Assembly: GCF_001422365.1 (NCBI RefSeq)
Contig: NZ_LMMT01000003.1
Span: 124,761 to 188,760 of the forward strand
Direction: 5' to 3'
Source of the DNA: Pseudorhodoferax sp. Leaf265
GTDB taxonomy: Bacteria > Pseudomonadota > Gammaproteobacteria > Burkholderiales > Burkholderiaceae_C
DNA: 64,000 nucleotides
The notes beneath the pieces were generated by a model. It saw nothing but the letters and a program-made list of their open reading frames with translations, did no database searches and was not told where the DNA came from. This document shows, in pieces, positions 8,610-17,537 of this stretch. Position numbers and translations under genes: made by a program. Position 1 is the first letter of the stretch. The number at the start of each line of letters is the position of its first letter.

Positions 8610-9881
8610 TCAAGCGCGACGCTTGAAGAGTTCTCGGAACACGGGGTAGATGTCGGCCAGATTGGCGATGCGTTGCATCGCGAAGCGGCCGGCATGGGCT
8701 TCCTGGAGCTTGAGGTACTCCTCCCAGAGATTTTGCGGCGGGCCGTCGGTGATCTCGATGTAGGCGAAGTACTGCGTCAGTTCGAGGATCTGGTTTCCGA
8801 GGATCTCGCGGCAGCGCGGCGAGTCGTCGTGCCAGTTGTCGCCGTCCGAGGCCTGGGCGCCGTAGATGTTCCACAGGCTGCTGGGGTAGCGCGCCGCGAT
8901 GATCTCATGCATGAGCGTCAGCGCGCTGGAGACCACCGTGCCGCCGGACTCGCGCGAGGTGAAGAAATCCTCCTCGCTGACCTCGCTGGCCACCGTGTGG
9001 TGGCGGATGAAGACCACCTCGATGTGCTCGTAGTTCCGGTTGAGGAACAGGTACAGCAGCATGAAGAAGCGCTTGGCCACGTTCTTGCGGCCCTCGTCCA
9101 TGGAGCCCGACACGTCGAGCAGGCAGAACATCACGGCCTGCGTGGACGGCTTGGGCGTCTTCACACGGTTGTTGTAGCGCAGGTCGAAGGTGTCGACGAA
9201 AGGGATCTGGTCGATCTTGGCGCGCAGCTTGGTGATCTCCTTGCGCACGCGTTCGACCTCGGGATCGTCCTCGGGCAACTTCTCGCGCAGCTCGGCCAGT
9301 TCCTTCTCGAGCGCGCGCAGCTGGCTCAGGTAGGGCCCGCCGATGGCCACGCGCCGGCCGGCCGCGCCGCGCATGGTGCGCGTGAGGTTCACGTTGGTCG
9401 GCACGCCGGTCTGCACGAAGCCCGCACGCGTGCGCTTGAACTGCTCGATCTGGGCCAGCTGCTGCTTGACGAGGTTGGGCAGGGCCATCTCGTCGAAGAA
9501 GATGTCCAGGAACTCGTCCTTGGTCAGCGTGAAGACGAACTCGTCGAGGCCTTCGCCCTCGTTGCTGGCCTGGCCCTTGCCGCCGCCCCCGCCGCCCCCG
9601 CCCTTGGGCCGGTCGACCTGGTCGCCCGCGTTGAAGCGGTCGTTGCCGGGCCGCACCGCGTCCCAGACGCCGCCGCGCCCGTGCTCGAACTGGGGCTCGT
9701 CGATGTCCTTGCCGGGGATGCCGATCTTCTCGCCTTCGTCCAGGTCCTTGAGGCCGCGCTTGTTGATCGCGTCGGACACGGCCTTGCGGATCTGGCCCTT
9801 GAAGCGCCGGATGAAACGGCTGCGGTTGACCGAACTCTTGTTCTTGCTGTCGTTACGCCGGTCGACGATGCGCACGGTCAT
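8610..9881 (-). CDS. yeaH: DUF444 / YeaH von Willebrand A-type protein
   Basis: A 423-residue YeaH/YhbH family protein. The C-terminal half has a von Willebrand A-like fold with a metal-site motif DVSGSMDEG. The N-terminal part is highly charged and includes a glycine-rich linker (GGGGGGGKG) near residue 100. It is the middle gene of the conserved prkA-yeaH-spoVR operon, 12 bases after prkA and 15 before spoVR. The exact role is unknown; in enterobacteria it works with the YeaG kinase in nitrogen and stationary-phase stress. Length and order are normal. Confidence 0.92.
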   Translation of the reverse strand: MTVRIVDRRNDSKNKSSVNRSRFIRRFKGQIRKAVSDAINKRGLKDLDEGEKIGIPGKDIDEPQFEHGRGGVWDAVRPGNDRFNAGDQVDRPKGGGGGGGGKGQASNEGEGLDEFVFTLTKDEFLDIFFDEMALPNLVKQQLAQIEQFKRTRAGFVQTGVPTNVNLTRTMRGAAGRRVAIGGPYLSQLRALEKELAELREKLPEDDPEVERVRKEITKLRAKIDQIPFVDTFDLRYNNRVKTPKPSTQAVMFCLLDVSGSMDEGRKNVAKRFFMLLYLFLNRNYEHIEVVFIRHHTVASEVSEEDFFTSRESGGTVVSSALTLMHEIIAARYPSSLWNIYGAQASDGDNWHDDSPRCREILGNQILELTQYFAYIEITDGPPQNLWEEYLKLQEAHAGRFAMQRIANLADIYPVFRELFKRRA

Positions 9882-9893
9882 CTAAGGCCTTTC

Positions 9894-11816
9894 TCACGAG
9901 GACTTGCGTACGCGCAGATACCACTCGCAGAGCAGGCGCACCTGCTTTTCGGTGTAGCCCTTGGTGATCATGCGGTTCACGAAGTCCGCATGCTTCTTCT
10001 GCTCCTCGCCGCTGGCCTTGGCATTGAAGGAGATCACGGGCAGCAGCTCCTCGGTGTTCGAGAACATCTTCTTCTCGATCACGGCGCGCAGCTTCTCGTA
10101 CGAAGTCCAGGCCGGATTCTTGCCGTCCTGCCGGGCCCGTGCGCGCAGCACGAAGTTGACGACCTCGTTGCGGAAGTCCTTGGGATTGGAGATGCCGGCG
10201 GGCTTCTCGATCTTCTCGAGTTCGTCGTTGAGCGCGCCACGGTCCAGGATCTCGCCCGTGTTCGGGTCGCGGTACTCCTGGTCCTGGATCCAGAAGTCGG
10301 CATACACCACATAGCGGTCGAAGATGTTCTGGCCGTACTCGGAGTAGCTCTCCAGGTAGGAGGTCTGGATCTCCTTGCCGATGAACTCCGCGTAGCGCGG
10401 CGACAGGAACTCCTTGATGTAGCGCAGGTACTTCTCGCCGACCTCTGGCGGGAACTGCTCCTGCTCGATCTGCTGCTCCAGCACGTACATCAGGTGCACG
10501 GGGTTGGCCGCCACTTCGCGGTGGTCGAAGTTGAACACGCGCGACAGGATCTTGAACGCGAAGCGCGTGGACAGGCCGGTCATGCCTTCGTCGACACCGG
10601 CGAAGTCGCGGTACTCCTGGAAGCTCTTGGCGCGCGGGTCGGTGTCCTTGAGGTTCTCGCCGTCGTACACGCGCATTTTGGAGAAGATGCTCGAGTTCTC
10701 AGGTTCCTTCAGCCGCGACAGCACCGAGAACTGGGCCAGCATGCGCAGCGTGTCGGGCGCGCAAGGCGCCTGCGCCAGCGAGGAGTTGACGACCAGCTTC
10801 TCGTAGATCTTGATCTCGTCGGCCACGCGCAGGCAGTAGGGCACCTTGACGATGTAGATCCGGTCGAGGAAGGCCTCGTTGTTGCGGTTGTTGCGGAAGG
10901 CCTGCCACTCGGCCTCGTTCGAGTGGGCCAGGATCAGGCCGTCGAACGGGATCGCGCCGAAGCCTTCCGTCCCCTTGTAGTTGCCTTCCTGCGTGGCGGT
11001 CAGCAGCGGGTGCAGCACCTTGATCGGCGCCTTGAACATCTCCACGAACTCGAGCACGCCACGGTTGGACAGGCACAGGCCGCCCGAGTAGGAGTAGGCG
11101 TCCGGGTCGTCCTGCGAATAGGTCTCGAGCTTGCGGATGTCGATCTTGCCGACCAGTGCCGAGATGTCCTGGTTGTTCTCGTCGCCGGGCTCGGTCTTGG
11201 ACACGGCGATCTGCTTGAGCACCGAGGGTCGGATCTTGACCACGCGGAACTTGGTGATGTCGCCGCCGAACTCCTGCAGCCGCTTGACCGCCCAGGGGCT
11301 CATGATGGTGGACAGGTAGCGGCGCGGGATGCCGTAGTCGCCTTCGAGGATGCCGGCGTCTTCGTTCGCATCGAACAGGCCCAGCGGCGACTCGTGCACC
11401 GGCGAGCCCTTGATCGCGTAGAACGGCACCTTCTCGATGAGGTACTTGAGTCGCTCGGCGAGGGACGACTTGCCGCCGCCCACCGGGCCCAGCAGGTACA
11501 GCACCTGCTTCTTTTCTTCCAGACCCTGGGCCGCGTGGCGAAAGTACGAGACGATGCTCTCGATCACCTCTTCCATGCCGTACAGGTCGCGGAAGGCGGG
11601 GTACACGCGGATCATCTTGTTGGCGAAGATGCGCGACATGCGGGGGTCGGAACGCGTGTCTACCAGCTCCGATTCGCCGATCGCGAGCAGCATGCGCTCG
11701 GCAACGCTCGCATACGCGGTCGGATCGCGCTTGCACAACTCCAGGTATTCCTGGACCGACATTTCCTCTTCCTGGGCGGCTTCGAATCGGTCCTGGTAAC
11801 GGGCAAAGATCGACAT
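9894..11816 (-). CDS. prkA: PrkA/YeaG family AAA+ serine protein kinase
   Basis: A 640-residue PrkA family protein combining an AAA+ ATPase domain (P-loop GPVGGGKSSL at about residue 110) with a C-terminal PrkA kinase-like domain. Members respond to nutrient and stationary-phase stress. The start is the ATG at 11816, with AGGAG 7 bases upstream; the longer in-frame extension lacks conservation. It heads the operon with yeaH and spoVR. A 199-base upstream region carries a -10-like TATGAT preceded by C, a feature tolerated by the stationary-phase sigma factor, which would suit this operon. Confidence 0.93.
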   Translation of the reverse strand: MSIFARYQDRFEAAQEEEMSVQEYLELCKRDPTAYASVAERMLLAIGESELVDTRSDPRMSRIFANKMIRVYPAFRDLYGMEEVIESIVSYFRHAAQGLEEKKQVLYLLGPVGGGKSSLAERLKYLIEKVPFYAIKGSPVHESPLGLFDANEDAGILEGDYGIPRRYLSTIMSPWAVKRLQEFGGDITKFRVVKIRPSVLKQIAVSKTEPGDENNQDISALVGKIDIRKLETYSQDDPDAYSYSGGLCLSNRGVLEFVEMFKAPIKVLHPLLTATQEGNYKGTEGFGAIPFDGLILAHSNEAEWQAFRNNRNNEAFLDRIYIVKVPYCLRVADEIKIYEKLVVNSSLAQAPCAPDTLRMLAQFSVLSRLKEPENSSIFSKMRVYDGENLKDTDPRAKSFQEYRDFAGVDEGMTGLSTRFAFKILSRVFNFDHREVAANPVHLMYVLEQQIEQEQFPPEVGEKYLRYIKEFLSPRYAEFIGKEIQTSYLESYSEYGQNIFDRYVVYADFWIQDQEYRDPNTGEILDRGALNDELEKIEKPAGISNPKDFRNEVVNFVLRARARQDGKNPAWTSYEKLRAVIEKKMFSNTEELLPVISFNAKASGEEQKKHADFVNRMITKGYTEKQVRLLCEWYLRVRKSS

Positions 11817-11883
11817 CGTTTCTCCTGTGGATTGGGAACAGCTGTCAACGCTTTGAGGGGCGTTTGGCAAGAAGGTTCGAACC

Positions 11884-11889
11884 ATCATA
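11884..11889 (-). promoter_or_regulatory. Candidate -10 element for prkA operon
   Basis: Reads TATGAT preceded by C on the minus strand, 67 bases upstream of the prkA start. No good -35 hexamer lies 16-18 bases further up, which fits an RpoS-type promoter better than a strong housekeeping one. Prediction from motif only. Confidence 0.35.
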
Positions 11890-12015
11890 GTCCTTCCCCG
11901 CCAGGCACAAGAAAACAAATAAGCGTGGTGTTGCGGGACTTCCAAAACCCTTTCGACACGGGCGTCGATGGGCCTGCAGAATGGTGTCCCCGCGCCCGCC
12001 GTGCGGGGCGCGCCC

Positions 12016-12729
12016 TCAGCCGCGCAGCAGTTCGAGCAGCCGGTCCAGGCCGCCGGCTTCGATGGAGACCATGGCCTGCTCGCGGACCTTGGGCTTGGCG
12101 TGGTAGGCCACCGACAGGCCAGCCTCTCCCATCATCGGCAGGTCGTTGGCGCCATCGCCGACCGCGATGCATTGCTGCGGCGCAGCGCCCAGCAGAGAGG
12201 CCACCTCCAGCAAGGTGCGGCGCTTCTCGGCACCATCGCAGATGTCGCCCCAGGCCTGCGGCACGACGCGGCCGGTCAGCGCGCCGTCGGCCTCGTCCAG
12301 CAGGTTGGAGCGCGTGAAGTCGATGCCCAGACGGTCACGCACGCGGTTGGCGAAGAAGGTGAAGCCGCCCGAGACCAGCAACACCTTGAGGCCGGCCGCC
12401 TTGCAGGCGGCCACGAGTTCGCTGGCGCCGGGGTTCAGGCGCAGGCGTTCGTCGTAGACCTGCTGCAGCGCGGCCACCGGCACGCCTTGCAGCAGCGCCA
12501 CGCGGCGCGTGAGGCTTTCTTTGAAGTCCTTGATCTCGCCACGCATCGTGGCCTCGGTGATGGCCGCGACCTCGGCCTTCTTGCCGACCGCGTCGGCGAT
12601 CTCGTCGATGCACTCGATGTTGATCAGCGTCGAGTCCATGTCGAACGCGATGAGCTTGAAGTCGGACAGTGCGAGCGGTGGCGTGAAGCCGCGGACCACG
12701 AGGCCGGGCGCGAAGGTGGATGCAGTCAT
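12016..12729 (-). CDS. serB: Phosphoserine phosphatase SerB
   Basis: Cytoplasmic HAD-family enzyme that hydrolyses phosphoserine in the last step of serine biosynthesis. The 237-residue protein shows the nucleophile motif DMDST at about residue 30, the SGGF serine motif and the metal motif GDGANDLPMM, all intact. It lacks the N-terminal ACT-like extension of longer SerB forms. It begins 19 bases after mfd on the same strand, so it is probably expressed from the mfd transcript. Confidence 0.95.
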   Translation of the reverse strand: MTASTFAPGLVVRGFTPPLALSDFKLIAFDMDSTLINIECIDEIADAVGKKAEVAAITEATMRGEIKDFKESLTRRVALLQGVPVAALQQVYDERLRLNPGASELVAACKAAGLKVLLVSGGFTFFANRVRDRLGIDFTRSNLLDEADGALTGRVVPQAWGDICDGAEKRRTLLEVASLLGAAPQQCIAVGDGANDLPMMGEAGLSVAYHAKPKVREQAMVSIEAGGLDRLLELLRG

Positions 12730-12748
12730 GCAGTTCTTTGTGAAGGGT

Positions 12749-15700
12749 TCAGGCCGCTTGCGCGACGGGCTTGCCCAGGTGGCGCAGCACGTCGCGCACC
12801 ATCTGGGCGCGGTCCTTGGGTTCGGGCAGTTCGCGCTCGATGCGCAGCTTCTCGTTGCCCACGAGCTTGATGTGCTTGTTCTTCTGGATCAGCTCGATGA
12901 TGCGCATGGGCTCGATCGGTGCGTCGGGCTTGAACGTGATGTGGATCACGCCGGGCGCCGCATCGACCTTGACCACGCCGTAGGGCCGCGCGAGCACGCG
13001 CAGCCGGTGCACGTCGATCAGCGTCTGGGCCTGCGTCGGCAGCTTGCCGAAGCGGTCGACGATCTCTTCCAGCAGGATGTCGACCTGGTCGGCGGTCTTG
13101 GCCGTCGCCAGCTTCTTGTAGAACGACAGGCGCAGGTGCACGTCGCCGCAGTAGTCGTCGGGTAGCAGGGCGGGGGCGTGCAGGTTGATCTCGGTCGTGA
13201 CCGACAGCGGCGACAGCAGGTCGGGCTCCTTGCCTTCCTTGAGGCTGCGCACGGCCTCGGACAGCATCTCGTTGTAGAGCTGGAAGCCCACCTCCAGCAT
13301 GTTGCCGCTCTGGTTTTCGCCCAGCACCTCGCCGGCGCCGCGGATCTCCAGGTCGTGCATGGCCAGGTAGAAGCCCGAGCCCAACTCCTCCATCTGCTGG
13401 ATGGCCTCGAGCCGCTGAGATGCCTGCTTGGTCAGGCCCTCGATGTCCGGCACCATGAGGTAGGCATAGGCCTGGTGGTGGCTGCGGCCCACGCGGCCGC
13501 GCAGCTGGTGCAGCTGCGCCAGGCCGAACTTGTCGGCGCGGCTCATGACGATGGTGTTGGCGGTCGGCACGTCGATGCCGGTCTCGATGATGGTCGAGCA
13601 CAGCAGGAGGTTGCTGCGCTGGGCCGTGAAGTCGCGCATCACGGCTTCCAACTGGCGTTCGGGCATCTGGCCGTGGGCGACCGCGATGCGCGCCTCGGGC
13701 AGCAGTTCCTCCAGCTTGGCGCGCCGGTTCTCGATGGTCTCGACCTCGTTGTGCAGGAAGTAGACCTGGCCACCGCGCTTGAGCTCGCGCAACACGGCTT
13801 CGCGGATCACGCCGTTGTTCTCGCTGCGCACGAAGGTCTTGATGGCCAGGCGGCGCTGCGGCGCGGTGGCGATGACCGACAGGTCGCGCAGGCCTTCGAG
13901 CGCCATGCCCAGTGTGCGCGGGATCGGCGTGGCCGTCAGCGTGAGCACGTCGACCTCGGCGCGCATGGCCTTCATGGCCTCCTTGTGGCGCACGCCGAAA
14001 CGGTGCTCCTCGTCGATGATGAGCAGGCCCAGGTTCTTGAACTTGACCGAGGCGCTGAGCAGCTTGTGCGTGCCGACGACGATGTCCACGCTGCCGTCTT
14101 CCAGGCCCTTGCCCGCGGCCGCGATCTCCTTGGCCGAGCGGAAGCGGCTCATCTCGACGATCTTCACGGGCCACTTGGAGAAACGGTCCACCAGCGTCTG
14201 GTAGTGCTGCTCGGCCAGCAGCGTGGTCGGCGCGAGGAAGGCCACCTGCTTGCCACCCGTGACGGCAACGAAGGCCGCGCGCAGCGCCACCTCGGTCTTG
14301 CCGAAGCCCACGTCGCCGCAGACCAGGCGGTCCATGGGCTGGGGCGAGATCATGTCCTGGATCACGGCGTGGATGGCGGCCTTCTGGTCGGCCGTCTCGT
14401 CGAAGCCGAAGTCGTTGGCGAAGGCTTCGTAGTCCTGCGGCGAGTAGCGGAAGGCATGGCCCTCGCGCGCGGCGCGGCGCGCGTAGATGTTGAGCAGCTC
14501 GGCCGCGGCGTCGCGCACCTGCTCGGCGGCGCGGCGGCGTGCCTTGTCCCACTGGCCAGAGCCGAGCTTGTGCAGCGGCGCCTCGGCCGCGCTGACGCCC
14601 GTGTAGCGGCTGATCAGGTGCAGCTGGCTGACCGGCACGTAGAGCGCGGCCTTGTCGGCGTATTCGAGGTGCAGGAACTCGGTGCTGCCCTGGCCCAGGT
14701 CCAGGTTCACGAGGCCCAGGTAGCGGCCGATGCCGTGCGCGGCGTGCACCACGGGGTCGCCCACGTTGAGCTCGGCCAGGTCCTTGATCAGCGCTTCGAC
14801 GTCGCTGACCTGTTCCTGCTTGCGCCGGCGGCGCGCGGTCGGGCCGGCCGCGAACAGCTCGGTCTCGGTGACGAGGTCGATGCCGCCTTCGAGCCAGGAG
14901 AAGCCGACGCCCAGCGCGCCCGTCGCCATGCCCAGGCGCTCGTCGCTGGCCTGGAACTCGGCCAGGCTGTCGAACACGGGGGGCTGCAGCTGGCTGGCGC
15001 GCACGAAGTCCAGCAGGCTCTCGCGCCGGCCGTCGGACTCGGCCAGCAGCAGCAGCCGCTGCTGGGTGTTGCGCAGGTGGCTGTTCAGGCGTGCGAGCGG
15101 CTCGTCGGCGCCGCGCACCACGGACAGCGCGGGCAGCGGCGCGAACTCAGCATAGGGCGTGGCGTCGGCGGCCTCGGCCTGCACTGGCCGCAGCGCCAGC
15201 TGGCTGTGGGCATTGGCCTGGCCGTAGAACTGCTCGCTGGACAGGAACAGCGCCTCGGGCGGCAGCACCGGCCGGTCTGGGTCCCCGACCAGCACGCGGT
15301 GGCGCTCGCGCGTGTCCTGCCAGAAGCGCTGGAACGCGGCCTCGAGGTCGCCGTGCAGCACCACGGTGGCGCCGGCGCCCAGGTAGTCGAAGACGGTGGC
15401 CGTTTCCTCGAAGAACAGCGGCAGGTAGTACTCGATGCCGGCCGTGGCCACGCCGTTGCCCATGTCCTTGTAGATGCGGCTGCGCGTGGGGTCGCCCTCC
15501 AGCAGCTCGCGCCAGCGGCTGCGAAAGCGTGCGCGGCCGGCGTCGTCCATCGGGAACTCGCGGCCGGGCAGCAGCCGCACCTCGGGCACGGGGTACAGGC
15601 TGCGCTGGCTGTCGGGATCGAAGGTGCGGATCGAGTCGATCTCGTCGTCGAACAGGTCGACGCGGAAGGGCACGGGCGAGCCCATGGGGAACAGGTCGAT

Positions 15701-16225
15701 CAGCCCGCCGCGCACCGCGTACTCGCCCGGGCTCACGACCTGGGTCACGTGGTTGTAGCCGGCCAGCGTCAGCTGCGACTTGAGCCGCGCCTCGTCCAGC
15801 CGCTGCTTGGCCTTGAACTGGAAGGTGGTGCCGGCCAGGAAGCCGGGCGGCGCCACGCGGTACAGCGCCGTGGTGGCGGGCACCAGCACCACGTCCACGC
15901 CAGCCTCGGGGTCGCCCTGGGCTGCGCCCGCGTACAGGCGCCACAGCGTGGCCAGGCGCTCGCTGATCAGGTCCTGGTGTGGCGAAAAGGTGTCGTAGGG
16001 CAGGGTCTCCCAGTCCGGGAACAGCGCGCAGCGCAACGTAGGCGCGAAGAACGGAATTTCATCGAGCAGGCGCTGGGCGTCGGTGGCGTCCGAGGTGACG
16101 ATGGCGACGACCTTGCGGCCGGCCTTCTCGCGCTCGGCGAGGCGGGCCAGCAGCAATGCGTCGGCCGAGCCGGGCGGACGGGGCAAGGTGAAGCGCTTGC
16201 CGGGGATGAGCTTGGGAAGATCCAT
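12749..16225 (-). CDS. mfd: Transcription-repair coupling factor Mfd
   Basis: A 1158-residue ATP-dependent DNA translocase that removes RNA polymerase stalled at lesions and recruits UvrA. An N-terminal UvrB-like region (LARLAEREKAGRKV onward) is followed by the polymerase-interacting domain. Then come RecG-like helicase motifs: Walker A GDVGFGKTEVAL, DEEHRFG, and TATPIPRTL. A C-terminal TRCF domain completes the protein. I chose the ATG at 16225 (MDLPKLIPGKRF), which matches the family start; an upstream in-frame ATG adds only 7 residues. The leader carries a terminator-like hairpin. It is divergent from ispD. Confidence 0.96.
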   Translation of the reverse strand: MDLPKLIPGKRFTLPRPPGSADALLLARLAEREKAGRKVVAIVTSDATDAQRLLDEIPFFAPTLRCALFPDWETLPYDTFSPHQDLISERLATLWRLYAGAAQGDPEAGVDVVLVPATTALYRVAPPGFLAGTTFQFKAKQRLDEARLKSQLTLAGYNHVTQVVSPGEYAVRGGLIDLFPMGSPVPFRVDLFDDEIDSIRTFDPDSQRSLYPVPEVRLLPGREFPMDDAGRARFRSRWRELLEGDPTRSRIYKDMGNGVATAGIEYYLPLFFEETATVFDYLGAGATVVLHGDLEAAFQRFWQDTRERHRVLVGDPDRPVLPPEALFLSSEQFYGQANAHSQLALRPVQAEAADATPYAEFAPLPALSVVRGADEPLARLNSHLRNTQQRLLLLAESDGRRESLLDFVRASQLQPPVFDSLAEFQASDERLGMATGALGVGFSWLEGGIDLVTETELFAAGPTARRRRKQEQVSDVEALIKDLAELNVGDPVVHAAHGIGRYLGLVNLDLGQGSTEFLHLEYADKAALYVPVSQLHLISRYTGVSAAEAPLHKLGSGQWDKARRRAAEQVRDAAAELLNIYARRAAREGHAFRYSPQDYEAFANDFGFDETADQKAAIHAVIQDMISPQPMDRLVCGDVGFGKTEVALRAAFVAVTGGKQVAFLAPTTLLAEQHYQTLVDRFSKWPVKIVEMSRFRSAKEIAAAGKGLEDGSVDIVVGTHKLLSASVKFKNLGLLIIDEEHRFGVRHKEAMKAMRAEVDVLTLTATPIPRTLGMALEGLRDLSVIATAPQRRLAIKTFVRSENNGVIREAVLRELKRGGQVYFLHNEVETIENRRAKLEELLPEARIAVAHGQMPERQLEAVMRDFTAQRSNLLLCSTIIETGIDVPTANTIVMSRADKFGLAQLHQLRGRVGRSHHQAYAYLMVPDIEGLTKQASQRLEAIQQMEELGSGFYLAMHDLEIRGAGEVLGENQSGNMLEVGFQLYNEMLSEAVRSLKEGKEPDLLSPLSVTTEINLHAPALLPDDYCGDVHLRLSFYKKLATAKTADQVDILLEEIVDRFGKLPTQAQTLIDVHRLRVLARPYGVVKVDAAPGVIHITFKPDAPIEPMRIIELIQKNKHIKLVGNEKLRIERELPEPKDRAQMVRDVLRHLGKPVAQAA

Positions 16226-16251
16226 GGGGCGACAGACGGGACGCAAAACGC

Positions 16252-16281
16252 AAAAGCCCCCCGCCGGGTGAGGGCGGGGGG
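16252..16281 (-). terminator. Terminator-like hairpin inside the mfd leader
   Basis: On the minus strand a 9-bp perfect stem (CCCCCCGCC/GGCGGGGGG) with a 7-base loop is followed by CTTTTGCGTTTT. It sits between the candidate mfd -10 element and the mfd start codon, 31 bases before the ATG, so it would act as an attenuator rather than an operon end. No gene ends here on this strand. Confidence 0.5.
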
Positions 16282-16291
16282 TGCTGGCCGC

Positions 16292-16297
16292 ATTTTA
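16292..16297 (-). promoter_or_regulatory. Candidate -10 element for mfd
   Basis: Reads TAAAAT on the minus strand, 66 bases upstream of the mfd start and just upstream of the leader hairpin. The -35 region is GC-rich and not convincing. Prediction only. Confidence 0.4.
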
Positions 16298-16316
16298 GGC
16301 AGGGCGCCCGGCTTTC

Positions 16317-16322
16317 TAGAAT
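16317..16322 (+). promoter_or_regulatory. -10 element immediately before ispD (leaderless-type)
   Basis: TAGAAT ends 7 bases before the ispD ATG. A start site at the usual distance would fall on or next to the A of the ATG. No Shine-Dalgarno is present between them, so the mRNA is probably leaderless. Confidence 0.5.
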
Positions 16323-16329
16323 CGCGGCA

Positions 16330-17058
16330 ATGACTGATTCCCAAGCCTCGGCGCGGTTCTATGCGCTGATTCCCTGCGCGGGCAGTGGCAGCCGCGCGCA
16401 GGCGCCGGGTGCGACCCTGGCCAAGCAATACCAGAGCGTCGCCGGCCAGCCCATGGTGATGCACACGCTGGCGGCGTTCGCGGCCGTGCCCACCATCCGC
16501 GACGTGCTCGTGGTGGTGGCGCCCGGCGACGACTTCTTCGAGCGCCACAGCGCGCCCTGTGTGGTACGCGACTGTGGCGGGCCCGCGCGTGCACGCAGCG
16601 TGCGCAACGGCCTGCACGACCTGTTCGAGCAGGGCGCGCGCGGCGACGACTGGGTGCTCGTGCACGACGCGGCACGCTGCCTGGTCACGCCAGCCCAGAT
16701 CGAGGCGCTGATCGCCGCCTGCCGGGACGACTCCGTCGGCGGCCTGCTCGCGCACCGGCTGCCCGACACGCTCAAGCAGGAAGACGGCAGCGGCCGCGTA
16801 GCCGCGACGCTGGCACGCGCCGACAAGTGGCTGGCGCAGACGCCGCAGATGTTCCGCATCGGTCTGTTGAGCCGTGCGCTGGACGCGGCGCTGGCAAGCG
16901 ACCCCGACGCCGTGACCGACGAGGCCAGCGCCATCGAGGCGCTGGGCCTGGCGCCACGCCTGGTGCCCGGCGGCGCGCTCAACTTCAAGGTCACCTATCC
17001 CGAGGATTTCGCCCTGGCCGAGCAGGTGCTGCGCGGCCGGGCCAGGGGCAAGACATGA
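16330..17058 (+). CDS. ispD: 2-C-methyl-D-erythritol 4-phosphate cytidylyltransferase
   Basis: Joins CTP to methylerythritol phosphate, the third step of the MEP isoprenoid pathway. The 242-residue cytoplasmic protein has the nucleotide-binding start [10 protein letters not shown] with a lysine at LAKQY, the VVAPGDD segment, and the HDAARCLV motif. It overlaps ispF by 4 bases (ATGA), the common ispDF arrangement. No ribosome-binding site precedes the ATG, and a -10 hexamer lies 7 bases upstream. Its product pathway feeds the squalene genes hpnCDE further along the window. Confidence 0.95.
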   Translation: MTDSQASARFYALIPCAGSGSRAQAPGATLAKQYQSVAGQPMVMHTLAAFAAVPTIRDVLVVVAPGDDFFERHSAPCVVRDCGGPARARSVRNGLHDLFEQGARGDDWVLVHDAARCLVTPAQIEALIAACRDDSVGGLLAHRLPDTLKQEDGSGRVAATLARADKWLAQTPQMFRIGLLSRALDAALASDPDAVTDEASAIEALGLAPRLVPGGALNFKVTYPEDFALAEQVLRGRARGKT

Positions 17059-17537
17059 ACTTCCGCATCGGCGAAGGCTGGGACGTGCACGCGCTCGTGC
17101 CCGGTCGCCAACTCACCATCGGTGGCGTCGCCATCCCTTACCACCTGGGCCTGTTGGGCCATTCGGACGCCGACGTGCTGCTGCACGCCATCACCGATGC
17201 GCTGCTGGGCGCGGCCGCGCTGGGCGACATCGGCACGCACTTCTCCGACACCGACCCGCAGTTCGCGGGTGCCGACTCGATGAAGCTGTTGGTCGAAGCC
17301 GCACGCCGCGTGGCGGCCAAGGGCTGGCGCATCGGCAACATCGACAGCACTGTGGTCGCCCAGGCGCCCAAGCTCATGCCGCACATCCCGGCCATGCGCG
17401 CCGGCATCGCGCAGGCACTGGGACTGGACGTCGACCAGGTCAACGTGAAGGCCAAGACGGCCGAAAAGCTCGGCCCCGTGGGCCAGGGCCAGAGCATGGA
17501 GGCGCGCGCCGCCGTGCTGCTCGAGCGTTCTGCCTGA
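17055..17537 (+). CDS. ispF: 2-C-methyl-D-erythritol 2,4-cyclodiphosphate synthase
   Basis: Cyclises CDP-methylerythritol 2-phosphate to the cyclodiphosphate, the fifth MEP step; a trimeric zinc enzyme. At 160 residues it is full length. Visible motifs are GEGWDVHAL with the metal-binding Asp and His, [12 protein letters not shown] with the third ligand, and [10 protein letters not shown]. The ATG overlaps the ispD stop. The next gene is convergent and begins at the very next base after the ispF stop, leaving no room for a separate terminator. Confidence 0.96.
   Translation: MNFRIGEGWDVHALVPGRQLTIGGVAIPYHLGLLGHSDADVLLHAITDALLGAAALGDIGTHFSDTDPQFAGADSMKLLVEAARRVAAKGWRIGNIDSTVVAQAPKLMPHIPAMRAGIAQALGLDVDQVNVKAKTAEKLGPVGQGQSMEARAAVLLERSA

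Noticed and set aside
7062-11816. Sporulation function for the SpoVR-like gene
   Set aside because: The name is historical; the prkA-yeaH-spoVR set is a stress operon in non-sporulating bacteria.
8673-12317. 1214-codon plus-strand frame opposite prkA and yeaH
   Set aside because: Low-complexity His/Asp/Leu/Val-rich product, antisense to well-conserved genes; a high-GC shadow.
13178-16333. 1051-codon plus-strand frame opposite mfd
   Set aside because: Mirrors mfd codons and has no domain or start-site support.
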